Of a DNA stretch of 64,000 bases, positions 27,943 through 37,791 are shown one piece after another; position 1 is the first letter of the stretch; the number at the start of each line of letters is the position of its first letter. This DNA is from CBDAKK01 sp965196605. GTDB lineage: Bacteria; Spirochaetota; Spirochaetia; WTKD01; G963693115. A program made the translations under genes and the position numbers. The notes beneath the pieces are model-generated. The model ran no database searches and was not told the DNA's origin. It was given only the letters and a program-made list of their open reading frames with translations. Location of the stretch: assembly GCA_965196605.1 (NCBI GenBank), contig CBDAKK010000001.1, forward strand, positions 124,001 through 188,000, given 5' to 3'.

Positions 27943-29093
27943 TGGGCATTTCCATCCTGCATCGATATTTAATTCGACTGTTTATTCCAACAGTAGTGGT
28001 CTCCTTATCGTTTTTTACGCTCTTTGTAGAAACGCTGGATATATTTGTAAACTTACTCCGATACTTGTATCAGGAAGTGCCATGGCTTACCATTTTGAAA
28101 ATTCAATACTTGTACCTGCCACAAAGCGTTTCTTATGCCCTACCCGTTGCGCTTTTGTTTTCTGTTTCTTTTACCATGAGTAGTCTTTATTCTCAAAACG
28201 AACTTATAGCTGTCTATGCTTCGGGCGTCTCTCTCATTCGCTTTGTGTTGCCGCTTTTATTCATAGGTTTGCTACTCGGTGTGGGAAACTTTTTTTTCAA
28301 AGAATACGTGGTAATCGACACCTTCAAGCAGAAAAATGAGCTTACCCGCATATCGCTTGACCAAGATTTAGCGGGGAGCAACGCCAATGTAGCGGTACTG
28401 CAGGATGCGGGAAAAATATTGTATAGGGCGAGTTTTTATGACGATGGGGACAAGTCGCTTTCGGATGTGGTTGTTATAGAAACGGACTTGAGTAATCATA
28501 GTTTTGTACGGCGCATAGATGCTGCAAGTGCGAGATGGGATGAGACGCAGTGGGTTTTTTACGATGCCAAGGTTTTTGAGTACGCGCCAAAGCAGAATGC
28601 CGCGCCTAACAGTGAAACCACAAGTGAAGGAAGTATTACAGCAAGCGAAGAAGCGCATGTGCCTGTTGCGCTCACCTTGCACGACACCTTCTCAGACCCC
28701 GTGTTCAATTCCGAACCAAGCAACTTTAGGCATGTGGTGAGCAGCGTTGATGAAATGCGCTACCGCGAAGCAGTCGCCTATGTAAAAACGCTGAAAGAAA
28801 ACGGCCTTTCATATAGAAAAACCCTCACGGACACGCACGGGCGCATTCCGCTTTCCATAAGCCCCTTTATTGTTGTGGTCATAGCCTGCTTTGCCGCAAA
28901 CGCCTATGGCAAAAACACATTTTTTGTAAGCCTGCTCATGTCGCTCATCATGGCAGTCATATATTACAGCATAGACCTCATAGGCAGTGTACTTGCATCT
29001 CGGCTCATAGTTTCACCCTTTGTCGGCGCGTGGCTGAGTACCCTGTCCATATTACTCCTGAGCATACTGCTCTATAGAAAAACATCTCGCTAA
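27942..29093 (+). CDS. LptF/LptG-family (YjgP/YjgQ) permease, second of a pair
   Basis: A 383-residue partner of the preceding permease, coupled to it by a TAATG overlap. It begins MGISILHRYLIRLFIPTVVVSLSFFTLFV, has the conserved PQSVSYALPVALLFSVSFTMSSLYSQNELIA block, a periplasmic domain and C-terminal helices (IPLSISPFIVVVIACFAANAYG). Two paralogous genes side by side are what is expected for an LptF-LptG heterodimer; which is F and which is G cannot be decided by eye. murJ starts 1 base after its stop. Confidence 0.88.
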   Translation: MGISILHRYLIRLFIPTVVVSLSFFTLFVETLDIFVNLLRYLYQEVPWLTILKIQYLYLPQSVSYALPVALLFSVSFTMSSLYSQNELIAVYASGVSLIRFVLPLLFIGLLLGVGNFFFKEYVVIDTFKQKNELTRISLDQDLAGSNANVAVLQDAGKILYRASFYDDGDKSLSDVVVIETDLSNHSFVRRIDAASARWDETQWVFYDAKVFEYAPKQNAAPNSETTSEGSITASEEAHVPVALTLHDTFSDPVFNSEPSNFRHVVSSVDEMRYREAVAYVKTLKENGLSYRKTLTDTHGRIPLSISPFIVVVIACFAANAYGKNTFFVSLLMSLIMAVIYYSIDLIGSVLASRLIVSPFVGAWLSTLSILLLSILLYRKTSR

Positions 29094-29094
29094 T

Positions 29095-30717
29095 ATGCCA
29101 TTACAGCAAGATCTTCACGCGCATGCTTTAACAACAAGCACTGAGCGCAACAACTCCGTGCGCGAAGAAAAACGCCGCATACAAGCAACCACGTTTTTTG
29201 TTGCGCTGTGCACCATGGCATCGCGCCTCATGGGCTTTGTGCGCGTTGGGGTTATGAGTGCGTTTTTTGGTGCAAGTGCCTTAGCCGATGTATTAAACCT
29301 TGTGTTGTCCATACCAAACAATTTTAGAAAATTATTTGCTGAAGGCGCGCTTTCACATGCCTTTATGCCCGTCTTTGCAAAAACAGTTAGCAAAGACACG
29401 GACGGTATTATTTGCAAAACTGAAGAATCCCAACAATTTTTTGCAAGCTTATTATTTTGGGTTGGCCTCCCTATAAGCATGCTCACCGCACTCATGAGTT
29501 TTTTTTCACAGGCTATTGTGAAACTCTTTTTTCGTTTTTCTTCGCCACAGGACGAAAGACTTGCCGCGCTTTTGTTTTCCATAGTCGTTTTTTTCCTCTT
29601 GTTTATGGTACTCTCTGCAATTGCTGCGGGAGTACAGCAAACACACAAACGTTTTCTTATTCCCGCTTTGGCGCCGCTGCTCCTCTCGCTCTGTGTCATT
29701 AGCTCCATTGTCTTCTTTGCCTCGCGCTTCAGCATATACTCCGCTGCATGTGGCTACGTCCTCGGCGGTTTTGCACAAAGCCTTTTGTTGTTTCTCACCC
29801 TTCGCCCCCTAGGCTACAAAATACAAATATCCACGCGACTTACAAAATCAATAAAGCAAACATTTTCACAGCTCGTCCCCATTGGTTTATCACTACTCAT
29901 CCCCATTGTGGGGCAGCAACTTGCATTTTATTTTGCAAGCACCTTAACTGAAGGCAGCAGTTCTTTTTTTGCCTACGCCATAATATTTTGGCAACTACCC
30001 ATTGGCGTGGTTTTCAACTCCATTATTTCCATAGGTTTCTCTTACACCATAACTGCACTGCAAAGTGGCAGCGGCGCCAACCCCTTAGGCTATGAACAAA
30101 ACAGCGTCCGCACGCTTCTTATATGCGCCGTGCCATTGACCATACTCATGTTTTTTTTAGCACATGCAGGCGTTGCTGTTGCGCTCCAACGCGGGCAGTT
30201 TACCGCCTTGCAGGCATACGCAACTGCGCGCGTACTCAAAGGCTACGCACTCTCGCTCGTTCCCTTTGCCATGTACCAAATGCTCGTTAAGCTACTCTAT
30301 GCACGGCAAAAGGCGCGCATGGTTTTGCTCTTTTCCGCAACCCTCACGCTTGTTGATGTTGTTGCAACGGCATTGCTTATTCGTACACCGCTACAAGTTG
30401 CGGGCATTTCCGTAGCATACACCCTTGCGTGCGTACTAGTAGCGCCTCTGCTCTATGCTTACTTTTTTCGCCTCAATTCCCATAAACTCATTCTTATACG
30501 CGATGTGCTCAAAATTATACTGGGCAACATTCCGCTACTTGTTGCGGCTTATATAGCTTCTGAGCTTACAAAACACCATTGGCATAGCGGCAGCACGCTT
30601 ATAACGCTTGGCTTGTTTGCATGTGTTGCGCTCGCCTTACTTTTGGTTTGTATAATAGGATATAAAGGAGTTGGAATATCAGTACTTTCCATGATGCGCA
30701 GTTACAGACGACGATAA
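29095..30717 (+). CDS. murJ: Lipid II flippase MurJ
   Basis: A 540-residue MOP-superfamily membrane protein with about 14 transmembrane segments that moves lipid II across the inner membrane for peptidoglycan synthesis. Family signatures are clear: ASRLMGFVRVGVMSAFFGASALADVL, PNNFRKLFAEGALSHAFMPVF, PIGVVFNSIISIGFSYTITAL and ALQRGQFTALQAYATARVLKGYALSLVPFA. The N-terminal 28 residues before the first helix are hydrophilic and may be extra. It is tightly packed behind the permease pair. Confidence 0.93.
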   Translation: MPLQQDLHAHALTTSTERNNSVREEKRRIQATTFFVALCTMASRLMGFVRVGVMSAFFGASALADVLNLVLSIPNNFRKLFAEGALSHAFMPVFAKTVSKDTDGIICKTEESQQFFASLLFWVGLPISMLTALMSFFSQAIVKLFFRFSSPQDERLAALLFSIVVFFLLFMVLSAIAAGVQQTHKRFLIPALAPLLLSLCVISSIVFFASRFSIYSAACGYVLGGFAQSLLLFLTLRPLGYKIQISTRLTKSIKQTFSQLVPIGLSLLIPIVGQQLAFYFASTLTEGSSSFFAYAIIFWQLPIGVVFNSIISIGFSYTITALQSGSGANPLGYEQNSVRTLLICAVPLTILMFFLAHAGVAVALQRGQFTALQAYATARVLKGYALSLVPFAMYQMLVKLLYARQKARMVLLFSATLTLVDVVATALLIRTPLQVAGISVAYTLACVLVAPLLYAYFFRLNSHKLILIRDVLKIILGNIPLLVAAYIASELTKHHWHSGSTLITLGLFACVALALLLVCIIGYKGVGISVLSMMRSYRRR

Positions 30718-30725
30718 GCAATAGC

Positions 30726-32402
30726 GTGCATGTAGTACGAGGCCACATTACTGCTGCCTTGTGGCGCCGTATTCTTTGTTTTTGCGTAATGCTAAGCTTA
30801 GCTCCATCTTTTGCTTTTGTGCAAGATGAAGCGCCAAATGCTACCACCAGCACAGCTGAAAGCAAGAGCGATGCCCTTGCGCCGACAGACGAAGAAAAAA
30901 GTGAACTTGTGCGCATAAAACAGACCTTGCAGTTTGGCACGGACGCAGCAGCAGTAGAGAGCATCAAAACGCTTAGCAACATGGGGCTGAGCTCACTAGC
31001 CCCCACCGTGTTAGAACGTATGCGCAGTACAAAAAATGAAAAAGTCCTTACACAAGCCTTTACCTACTTGCGTGATGTAGGTTACACTGAGGCCTTGGAC
31101 TTTGTCATATCTTACGTGAGCGACTTTCAAGACTACCCCGTGCGCGCAGTGCAATTTGCATTTTTTTACCTACAAGATTCCGTCGATGCCCTGAGCGATG
31201 AAATGAGAACTTCGCTCCAAGAAGCCCTTTTGCGCATTCTTGAAGACAATAATCCCACGCTCTCGATTACGGCGCTTAATCTTTTGCCACGATATTACAG
31301 CGAAGAAGATGAACCCTATTATGGCGATGCTTTTTTTGAAGACGAGCCTGTAGTAAATGTAGAAACTGCTATACAAAATATACCGCGCGACATTGATACT
31401 GCGGCGAGCAGGTTGCTTTCCCAACGGCTTATTACGGCTTATGAAACCATATTCACCCCGGCGGTACAGGATGAAATTATAGGCACACTTGGAAAAATAA
31501 AAGCCTACAATGCCTTGCCATTTATTTTAGAGCTTGCAAATGATGATGCGAGAATAAGCCAGTCACGAAGAAGCGCCGTAATTATTGCCCTTGGTTCTTT
31601 TGAACTCTCAGGAGACTTGTTTAACTTGGTGCGCAAACGGCGCTTCGAGGTTTTTGAAAATGCACGGACAGACCCATCACCTAAAATTCGCAAAGCACTC
31701 TTTGAGTCCCTGCACATGCACGGCACAGCTCAAGGCGTGCAAGCTGCTACGCCAAGCAGCTTTGTACCACAATGGCTCATCGAAGGAATTCGAGATGATA
31801 CTGTTCCCGTACGTCAAGCGGTACTTACACGCATTGAAGCATTGTTTGATTTTTTTTCTCAAGAAGAGAAAGCCTTGTTTTTTGATGCTGTTTTGTTTAT
31901 TGTCAACTACGATGCTGCCAATGCAGTGCGCGCGCAGGCTGTACAAGTACTCTCAAAATTTTCTCAAGGCAAGTCGCATATTCTCGGTGCAGTCAAAAAA
32001 ATGAAAACTATCAATGCGGTAACTCGCGCATATATGACGCAAGCGCTACAAGCCTACGCAGAAGCGGGGGGCATAGACGCACTTACGGATTTAGTAACAG
32101 AGACCATAGACGAATCAAAGCAAGGACGAACCTTTTTTTCTGATGCGCTTGCATTAATGCAAGAAGTCTCGCGCACACTTGCTACGCAAGACCTTGAGAC
32201 GCTCGGTGACGTGAGTGAAATTGTTTCGCTTATGATGCGCCACCCCGATACTACAATACAAAGAAACATACTCACGGTTATTGCAAGAGGCAAACTTACA
32301 AAGTTCACCCAAACCGTGCAAGACATGTCTCAAGATGTGGCAGTGCCTGCTGCCATACGCCGTCAAGCACGACAAACTACGGAGGTTTTGACAGGCGAAT
32401 AA
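30726..32402 (+). CDS. Secreted HEAT-repeat protein
   Basis: A 558-residue protein. The signal peptide (ALWRRILCFCVMLSLAPSFAF) is followed by a low-complexity acidic/Ser/Thr linker and then a series of helical pairs of HEAT type, for example AAVESIKTLSNMGLSSLAPTVLERM, VRQAVLTRIEALFDFFSQEEKALFF and AVRAQAVQVLSKFSQG. The last unit ends in AIRRQARQTTEVLTGE. Such solenoids bind proteins; no enzymatic residues are seen. It follows murJ by 8 bp. A conserved but uncharacterised treponemal protein in this position is likely. Confidence 0.75.
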   Translation: MHVVRGHITAALWRRILCFCVMLSLAPSFAFVQDEAPNATTSTAESKSDALAPTDEEKSELVRIKQTLQFGTDAAAVESIKTLSNMGLSSLAPTVLERMRSTKNEKVLTQAFTYLRDVGYTEALDFVISYVSDFQDYPVRAVQFAFFYLQDSVDALSDEMRTSLQEALLRILEDNNPTLSITALNLLPRYYSEEDEPYYGDAFFEDEPVVNVETAIQNIPRDIDTAASRLLSQRLITAYETIFTPAVQDEIIGTLGKIKAYNALPFILELANDDARISQSRRSAVIIALGSFELSGDLFNLVRKRRFEVFENARTDPSPKIRKALFESLHMHGTAQGVQAATPSSFVPQWLIEGIRDDTVPVRQAVLTRIEALFDFFSQEEKALFFDAVLFIVNYDAANAVRAQAVQVLSKFSQGKSHILGAVKKMKTINAVTRAYMTQALQAYAEAGGIDALTDLVTETIDESKQGRTFFSDALALMQEVSRTLATQDLETLGDVSEIVSLMMRHPDTTIQRNILTVIARGKLTKFTQTVQDMSQDVAVPAAIRRQARQTTEVLTGE

Positions 32403-32557
32403 GTGTATTTTGACATACTACATGTGTAGAATCAAATATTTTGCAACACCCCAAAAAGCAATGAAATACCTCAACTCTGCTACCAAGTTTTACACACAAA
32501 AAAATGGGCTGAAGTACAGGCGAGCGCAGAACGACTTGTAAAAAACCCTTGCGTTAT

Positions 32558-34870
32558 TTATCGAAGTGACATTCTCATGGTGGTAAGCAGTGTCGTTTGA
32601 ATTGACTCATAGCTTTCATTTTCAGTGCCTTCGTCATCAACCCATTGCCTTGGCGGAATAATTACGATGTCTCCTGCATTAACGCGTGAACGCATATCAA
32701 AAACACTGAAAGTCTTTTGTCCATAGAGCTTGGTTAGAATAGGCAACACCTCTTTTTGAAATACTTGCATATCTTCCGATGCTGTAGCTGTTTGCTCTAA
32801 AGATAGAGGCTCGCCAATACTCGGTTGTAAACTTGCTACATTGGTATTAGCCACAGTTTTTTCTATTTTTGCAAAACCTATGAGTGAACTTGAAGAAATA
32901 AAGTATGGACTTTCCACAGAAAGTTCTACAAGACCATTATCAAAAACAGGCACAAGAAACCGCTCCATAGTATCATAGTTTCCACGCCCTAGAACCACGG
33001 TATTACCGCTGGTAGCAAGAACCGGCATAAGCACGGGCAAAGCATTTTGCACCCGTACAGCCATTGCCTGCATGGCCTCTTCCACTCTATTGTTTCCACT
33101 TCTGCTTTCTATAAATGTCGTAATATGCTCATGCGAATTTGCATTGGAGAGATGCGCATGCACACTAAAAATACCATTAATTTCAGAATACGAAAATGTC
33201 ACCGCTACGTTTTGCGTGTGGGCAGCATTGCTTGTCTCTCCACTATCCGCTACACGTATTGACGGAAATTTGTTAAGCGAATATTCTAAAAGCCGCGTAA
33301 AAAACCCTTCAGCATATTGTAAGCTTGCAGTGTCAAAAACTCGAAGTACTGGGGCTGTAGGAGAACCTTCATTATAAGCAGCTACGTTTGTTTGTATGTT
33401 CCAAGCAACAGGGTCATACGATATATGAGAGAAAGAACCCGCATCAAGTAACTTTTGTACAACAGGGTAGTCATCAAGTCCCGCTCGTATCTCAGCACGT
33501 ATACTCTCAATCTCTCTTGTAACGCGTGGCAATATTCCCTCAGTATTTTCAAGCAAACTAAGCTCTTCCTCGGCTGCTGACAGCGCACCTTGCTGTCTAA
33601 AGATATCAGCCAATATAAGACGCGCCTCAGCCGCAAGCGGCTCAATATATAATGCACGCCGCGCATAGTGCCTAGCAGTTTGAGCATCGCCGCGATCCAA
33701 TGCAGAAGTTGCGAATGCAACCAATACCGCAACTCGTTTTTGTGCAATCTCCTCCATTCCCTCATAAAAAACAACGCGTGCATCCTTAAGAGTTGTATCG
33801 TACATAAAGTTTATAAACCTATTATTTGCACTCGCAGCATCTGCGCGCGCAAAAGCCTGTAAGGCATTTCCATAATCCTTTAAACGATGCAAGGCAATGC
33901 CATGTCGTAACCACGCGTCACCCCTCCTTGGAAAATGTTTACTATACTGTTCGGTAACTTCCTGCGCTTGTTCCATTTCAGATTGCGAAAAGAAAAAATT
34001 AAAACGCATAATATAGCCCGTAGCCTGTAGGTGCACAATGTCGCTTTGTAGTAACCGCTCTGTGTATGCAGTAAACATTTCTAAAAAATTGTCATCTACA
34101 AACATGCCCGTAGCATCAACATGAAACATGCCGATGTAGTGCAACAAAAGCCAAGCAATCCATGGGTTTGCATCATAACTTTGCAAAGCAACAAACGACT
34201 CCTCAGACTCTGAAGACTTCTTTTCACTTTGTATGGCATCTACAAGCGTATATACATGCAAGAGCTTTTGATACTTTTGATGAGACTTGTATAAACTCCG
34301 AAATCTTATCAGAACTTTCTTGTAATTTCTCTCATCCCCTACAATGCTAAAATAGACCGATGCAACATATAATACATTCGGATTATAAGAGGCCCTAGCA
34401 AGCAATGTATCGAGAAGTTTTTTCACTTCTTCTGCGCCTCCCTTATTCATTCTTATGTCGCTTATAGGCATAGTACGCATCAGTAGCTGTAAACGAAGCG
34501 TCTGTAAATTTTCCTCATCTTTAAGTTTTAATGCCTTGTGTGTATACAAAAGCGCGCTATCAAAATCACCCACCATGTAATAACCATGTGCCATGTCTCG
34601 TATTACTTCAAAAAAATTTGGGTTTTTGTCGTACACGCCATGCAAGGTTTCAAGAGCATTCTTTATTGTAAGCACTTGCCCACTTGCAATAGCACTATCA
34701 AGTTGCTGTGTTCCTAAGCGATATTGCTGTACCAGTGTATTTGTAGCCGTTTGTGCATACAGCGCAGTACTTGCTGTTTGAAATACCACCAATACCAAAA
34801 CTACCAAAACATATGCAGCATTTACAAAACGCTGTTTTGAGCAATGAGGTTTTCCACAATTAAAGTTCAT
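32558..34870 (-). CDS. Secreted TPR-repeat protein
   Basis: A 770-residue protein if started at 34870 (GAGGGG 9 bases upstream; the frame extends 7 codons further to 34891). The signal peptide is AAYVLVVLVLVVFQTASTALYAQ. Residues about 60-450 contain TPR-like helices, such as DMAHGYYMVGDFDSALLYTHKALKL, WLRHGIALHRLKDYGNALQAFARAD and AEARLILADIFRQQGALSAAEEEL. The C-terminal third is beta-rich and unassigned, with FFTRLLEYSLNKFPSIRVAD and AVRVQNALPVLMPVL. Probably a periplasmic scaffold; substrate unknown. It faces the HEAT-repeat gene tail to tail. Confidence 0.75.
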   Translation of the reverse strand: MNFNCGKPHCSKQRFVNAAYVLVVLVLVVFQTASTALYAQTATNTLVQQYRLGTQQLDSAIASGQVLTIKNALETLHGVYDKNPNFFEVIRDMAHGYYMVGDFDSALLYTHKALKLKDEENLQTLRLQLLMRTMPISDIRMNKGGAEEVKKLLDTLLARASYNPNVLYVASVYFSIVGDERNYKKVLIRFRSLYKSHQKYQKLLHVYTLVDAIQSEKKSSESEESFVALQSYDANPWIAWLLLHYIGMFHVDATGMFVDDNFLEMFTAYTERLLQSDIVHLQATGYIMRFNFFFSQSEMEQAQEVTEQYSKHFPRRGDAWLRHGIALHRLKDYGNALQAFARADAASANNRFINFMYDTTLKDARVVFYEGMEEIAQKRVAVLVAFATSALDRGDAQTARHYARRALYIEPLAAEARLILADIFRQQGALSAAEEELSLLENTEGILPRVTREIESIRAEIRAGLDDYPVVQKLLDAGSFSHISYDPVAWNIQTNVAAYNEGSPTAPVLRVFDTASLQYAEGFFTRLLEYSLNKFPSIRVADSGETSNAAHTQNVAVTFSYSEINGIFSVHAHLSNANSHEHITTFIESRSGNNRVEEAMQAMAVRVQNALPVLMPVLATSGNTVVLGRGNYDTMERFLVPVFDNGLVELSVESPYFISSSSLIGFAKIEKTVANTNVASLQPSIGEPLSLEQTATASEDMQVFQKEVLPILTKLYGQKTFSVFDMRSRVNAGDIVIIPPRQWVDDEGTENESYESIQTTLLTTMRMSLR

Positions 34871-34928
34871 AGTCCATGTCCCCTCTTTCATTGTAACAAG
34901 CCCATGACTTCTATAAATTCACCATGCA

Positions 34929-35729
34929 TTAAGAACTAGTATGTGCCGTAGATTTTACTTTATTACCCTTCACTATTTCAATTTTTATAGATTTAATCTT
35001 GTTACCCGCCATGGCATTGACAATAAAGCGTATTGTTTTACCCTCAAATACCTTTTCCGCCTGTTCATATCGAAATGGAATCTTTCCAAACAAATGGTAG
35101 ACAAAACCACCTACTGTATCATAATCATCATCGGGCAATACAATACCCAATTCCTCATTGCACTTTGAAATCGACATACGCCCATCAATTAAATATGTAG
35201 ACTCATCTATCTTAATGCACTCCTCCGTTTCGTTGTCAAACTCATCCCTAATTTCACCGACAATCTCTTCAATAATGTCCTCCATGCAGACAATGCCCGA
35301 AACACCCCCGTATTCATCAACCGCTATTGCCATGTGCATGCGCCTACGCTGCATTTCATGCAACAAAGTATCAAGCAATATTGTTTCGGGAACAAAAAAC
35401 GGCTGCCGCAAAAGCGCGCTCAGCTTTGCCTGCTCTATGTTTTGCATCTCACGTATAACATCCTTTATGTAGATAACTCCCACAATGCTGTCTATGGTCT
35501 CATGATAGACAGGAAAGCGCGAATGAATTGAATTTGCCATGTATTTTACAATATCCTGAAGCGGCAGCGAGTCATCTATGGCAATAACATCTACGCGCGG
35601 CACCATCACACTCCGCGCATCCATTGTTACAAATTCACCAATACGCTGCACCATGGACACCTGTTTTTCGTTTAACTTTGACTTTTTCCGCACCAACTTT
35701 TTAAGAAATTTCACAATACTTTTCATCAC
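34929..35729 (-). CDS. corC: CorC/HlyC-family CBS-domain protein
   Basis: A 266-residue cytoplasmic protein. A CBS-domain pair (MVPRVDVIAIDDSLPLQDIVKYM, SRFPVYHETIDSIVGVIYIKD, AVDEYGGVSGIVCMEDIIEEIVG) spans residues about 35-185, followed by the CorC_HlyC/transporter-associated domain (YLIDGRMSISKCNEELG, DYDTVGGFVYHLFGKIP). The N-terminal DUF21 membrane domain of larger relatives is absent, as in CorC of enterobacteria, which is linked to Mg/Co efflux. It is the third gene of the conserved phoH-ybeY-corC cluster, 21 bp after ybeY. Confidence 0.88.
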   Translation of the reverse strand: MMKSIVKFLKKLVRKKSKLNEKQVSMVQRIGEFVTMDARSVMVPRVDVIAIDDSLPLQDIVKYMANSIHSRFPVYHETIDSIVGVIYIKDVIREMQNIEQAKLSALLRQPFFVPETILLDTLLHEMQRRRMHMAIAVDEYGGVSGIVCMEDIIEEIVGEIRDEFDNETEECIKIDESTYLIDGRMSISKCNEELGIVLPDDDYDTVGGFVYHLFGKIPFRYEQAEKVFEGKTIRFIVNAMAGNKIKSIKIEIVKGNKVKSTAHTSS

Positions 35730-35750
35730 ATACCCTTAGTTTTTAAGCTA

Positions 35751-36431
35751 TTATTTTACCATTGAAAATACAAACGATTGGAGAATACGCTCCTGCTTTT
35801 TAAGCATTGCATCGCGTTCCATGTCATAACTTGCGTGAACATACCCCAAGAGATGGAGTACTCCATGAATAATAACACGCGCAAATTCGCGTTCAAAGGC
35901 TTCTCCATGTGTACGAGCCTGCCGCGCAATATAATCGAGGCACACCAAAACATCTCCCAAATGCCGCGTAAGTTCCTGAGCAAAGGCCACATCGCTTTCT
36001 GCACAAGCCTGAAAAACACTGTGAAACTCATCAATCTCACAAGTGCTCTGTGATTCAGAGTCTACAAACACACAGCGCCCCTCCCCCTGTTCCGCAGCAA
36101 AGGTTTTCTCAAAACTACCAGAGTCCGCAGGAAAACTCAAGACATCTGTCACAAAGTCCTTATCTCGGAACTGTGTATTAAACTCCCTCATGCGCTCCGG
36201 AGAAAGTAATACTATGGATACTTCCTTGTCTGCCAGGCTTTCATGACGCAGTACATAGTGCGCAACACAACGTGCAAACTCACCAATAGTCTGTTCGCTG
36301 TTATATAAGGGATCTTTTAAAGCGTGTGCTGCTTTGTGATATAAGGGAACATCACCTTCATCGGCATGTCCCGATATATTTTCATTTCCATCAAATTCAC
36401 AATCTCCATTGTGAATAGTAACAATACTCAT
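35751..36431 (-). CDS. ybeY: Endoribonuclease YbeY (rRNA maturation factor)
   Basis: A metalloprotein needed for 16S rRNA 3'-end maturation and ribosome quality control. The zinc site HGVLHLLGYVH has His189, His193 and His199; upstream are LLSPERMREFNTQFRDKDFVTDVLSFP, all diagnostic. At 226 residues it is longer than the usual 150-160: an N-terminal extension of about 45 residues and an insert of roughly 40 residues between LSFP and LGDVLV are present. Its start overlaps the phoH stop by one base. Confidence 0.92.
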   Translation of the reverse strand: MSIVTIHNGDCEFDGNENISGHADEGDVPLYHKAAHALKDPLYNSEQTIGEFARCVAHYVLRHESLADKEVSIVLLSPERMREFNTQFRDKDFVTDVLSFPADSGSFEKTFAAEQGEGRCVFVDSESQSTCEIDEFHSVFQACAESDVAFAQELTRHLGDVLVCLDYIARQARTHGEAFEREFARVIIHGVLHLLGYVHASYDMERDAMLKKQERILQSFVFSMVK

Positions 36432-37510
36432 TATGTATTTTTATTATACGCTTCTACTATAACTTTTGCTAATGCACTTCGCTGTACATCATGTTCATTA
36501 AGATGCACAATGCAAGCCTGCGGAACATTGGAAAAAACATGCAATGCATGCTCAAGTCCATTTTTCTTAGTGTACAAATCCGATTGCGACAAATCTCCAT
36601 TTACTATTATTTTAGTACCTTCGCCAACTCTCGTTAAGAACATTTTCATCTGTTCTATGGTACAGTTTTGCGCCTCATCAAGCAAGACAATACTTTTATG
36701 CAGTGTGCGTCCCCGCATGTACGCAAGTGGCGCAGTCTCTATATATTCATTCTCACGCAAATATTCAACCATGGTGTTGCCACCCACCTCATACAAAGCA
36801 TCATAAATAGGGCGCAAGTACGGCAATATTTTTTGCACAAGGTCGCCGGGCAAAAACCCCAAATGCTCCCCCGCCTCAACAACCGGGCGCGTTATAACAT
36901 AATGCCGAGTCTTTTTCTGCAACAACGCCGAAAGCGCAAAAGCCGTTGCAAGAAAGGTTTTTCCCGTACCAGCAGGACCAACAAGAAAAGAAAGTTCGTA
37001 ATTATGCAAGGCTCTGAGTACCGCGGCCTGCCCCTTTGTCCTTGCTATAATACGCTTTTTTATAGTAGGAAACTCTATCATAGGCACAGCACCATCATCA
37101 GCATGCTTTTCACGCTTTGCGGCATCCTCTACATCAGCTCCCCCACTACGCGGAGCGGCATCCTCAAGACCAAGCACGTCAGCATCATACATTGTGCGCA
37201 CTTCATCAGAACTCACTAGCTCACCTTCCTGCCTACCCAACATTTGATACACCGCAGCAGATATCAATTCACGCGTTATGGTTACCGAACGCTTCATACA
37301 CAATATGAGATACTCACATATCTTCTTACAATCCTGAATTATTGATTTCTCACTTGAGACCATTTCAACACGCGTTCCCGAGACAAACAACGATATCTGA
37401 AATAAGGCTTCAAGATGAGCAATGTGTACATTATTAGCACCACAAAATTGGGCGAGCATCTCAAGCGTATCAAAGACTATCGCCTCACGGTGCTGCGTAG
37501 TTACAGACAT
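36431..37510 (-). CDS. PhoH-family ATPase (PhoL-like)
   Basis: A cytoplasmic P-loop ATPase of about 359 residues; an upstream ATG at 37525 would add five. Walker A is GPAGTGKTFLA and Walker B KSIVLLDEAQN, with LTRVGEGTKIIVNGDLSQSDL and the RPVVEAGEHLGFLPGDLVQKILPYLRP block typical of PhoH. An acidic low-complexity linker (about residues 115-145) separates the N-terminal KH-like part from the ATPase. PhoH proteins next to ybeY are thought to act in RNA or ribosome metabolism. The pgpH-type HD gene that often lies in this cluster is not here. Confidence 0.9.
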   Translation of the reverse strand: MSVTTQHREAIVFDTLEMLAQFCGANNVHIAHLEALFQISLFVSGTRVEMVSSEKSIIQDCKKICEYLILCMKRSVTITRELISAAVYQMLGRQEGELVSSDEVRTMYDADVLGLEDAAPRSGGADVEDAAKREKHADDGAVPMIEFPTIKKRIIARTKGQAAVLRALHNYELSFLVGPAGTGKTFLATAFALSALLQKKTRHYVITRPVVEAGEHLGFLPGDLVQKILPYLRPIYDALYEVGGNTMVEYLRENEYIETAPLAYMRGRTLHKSIVLLDEAQNCTIEQMKMFLTRVGEGTKIIVNGDLSQSDLYTKKNGLEHALHVFSNVPQACIVHLNEHDVQRSALAKVIVEAYNKNT

Positions 37511-37664
37511 ATTAATGTTATACACGGCTCATAAACAATAATCAATTGCATATCACAAGGGTAAAGAAGTTATATCGACAAAGCCACCTTTGGTGTGGGC
37601 AAGCCTCCCAAGTCATGCCTTACAAGCCTGTGTGGACACCCACACCCTGTGGCAATGCCTGTGC

Positions 37665-37720
37665 AAAAAACACCAGTCTTTTTCAAAAAAACACCAGTGT
37701 TTTTCCCCAACCTATGGAAA
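37665..37720. repeat. Distant copy of the CACCAGT repeat of 8387-8660
   Basis: Contains CACCAGTCTTTTTC followed by AAAAAACACCAGTGTTTTTC and CCAACCTATGGAAA, the same order and spacing as at the junction between two 86-bp units near 8463-8510. It lies in the 280-bp spacer between the divergent phoH and cysteate-synthase-like genes, so it may be a mobile or regulatory element. Confidence 0.75.
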
Positions 37721-37791
37721 CAATGTAACCAATATGCTACCAAAGACTTTACAAATTCGTAGTATGATGAAAGGAAGTACATTAAGAAACC

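Noticed and set aside
32420..32539. 39-codon frame and an overlapping fragment reading KWAEVQASAERLVKNPC
   Set aside because: Protein-like in part but without a start in frame or a ribosome-binding site, and it runs into the TPR gene; possibly a remnant, not supportable.
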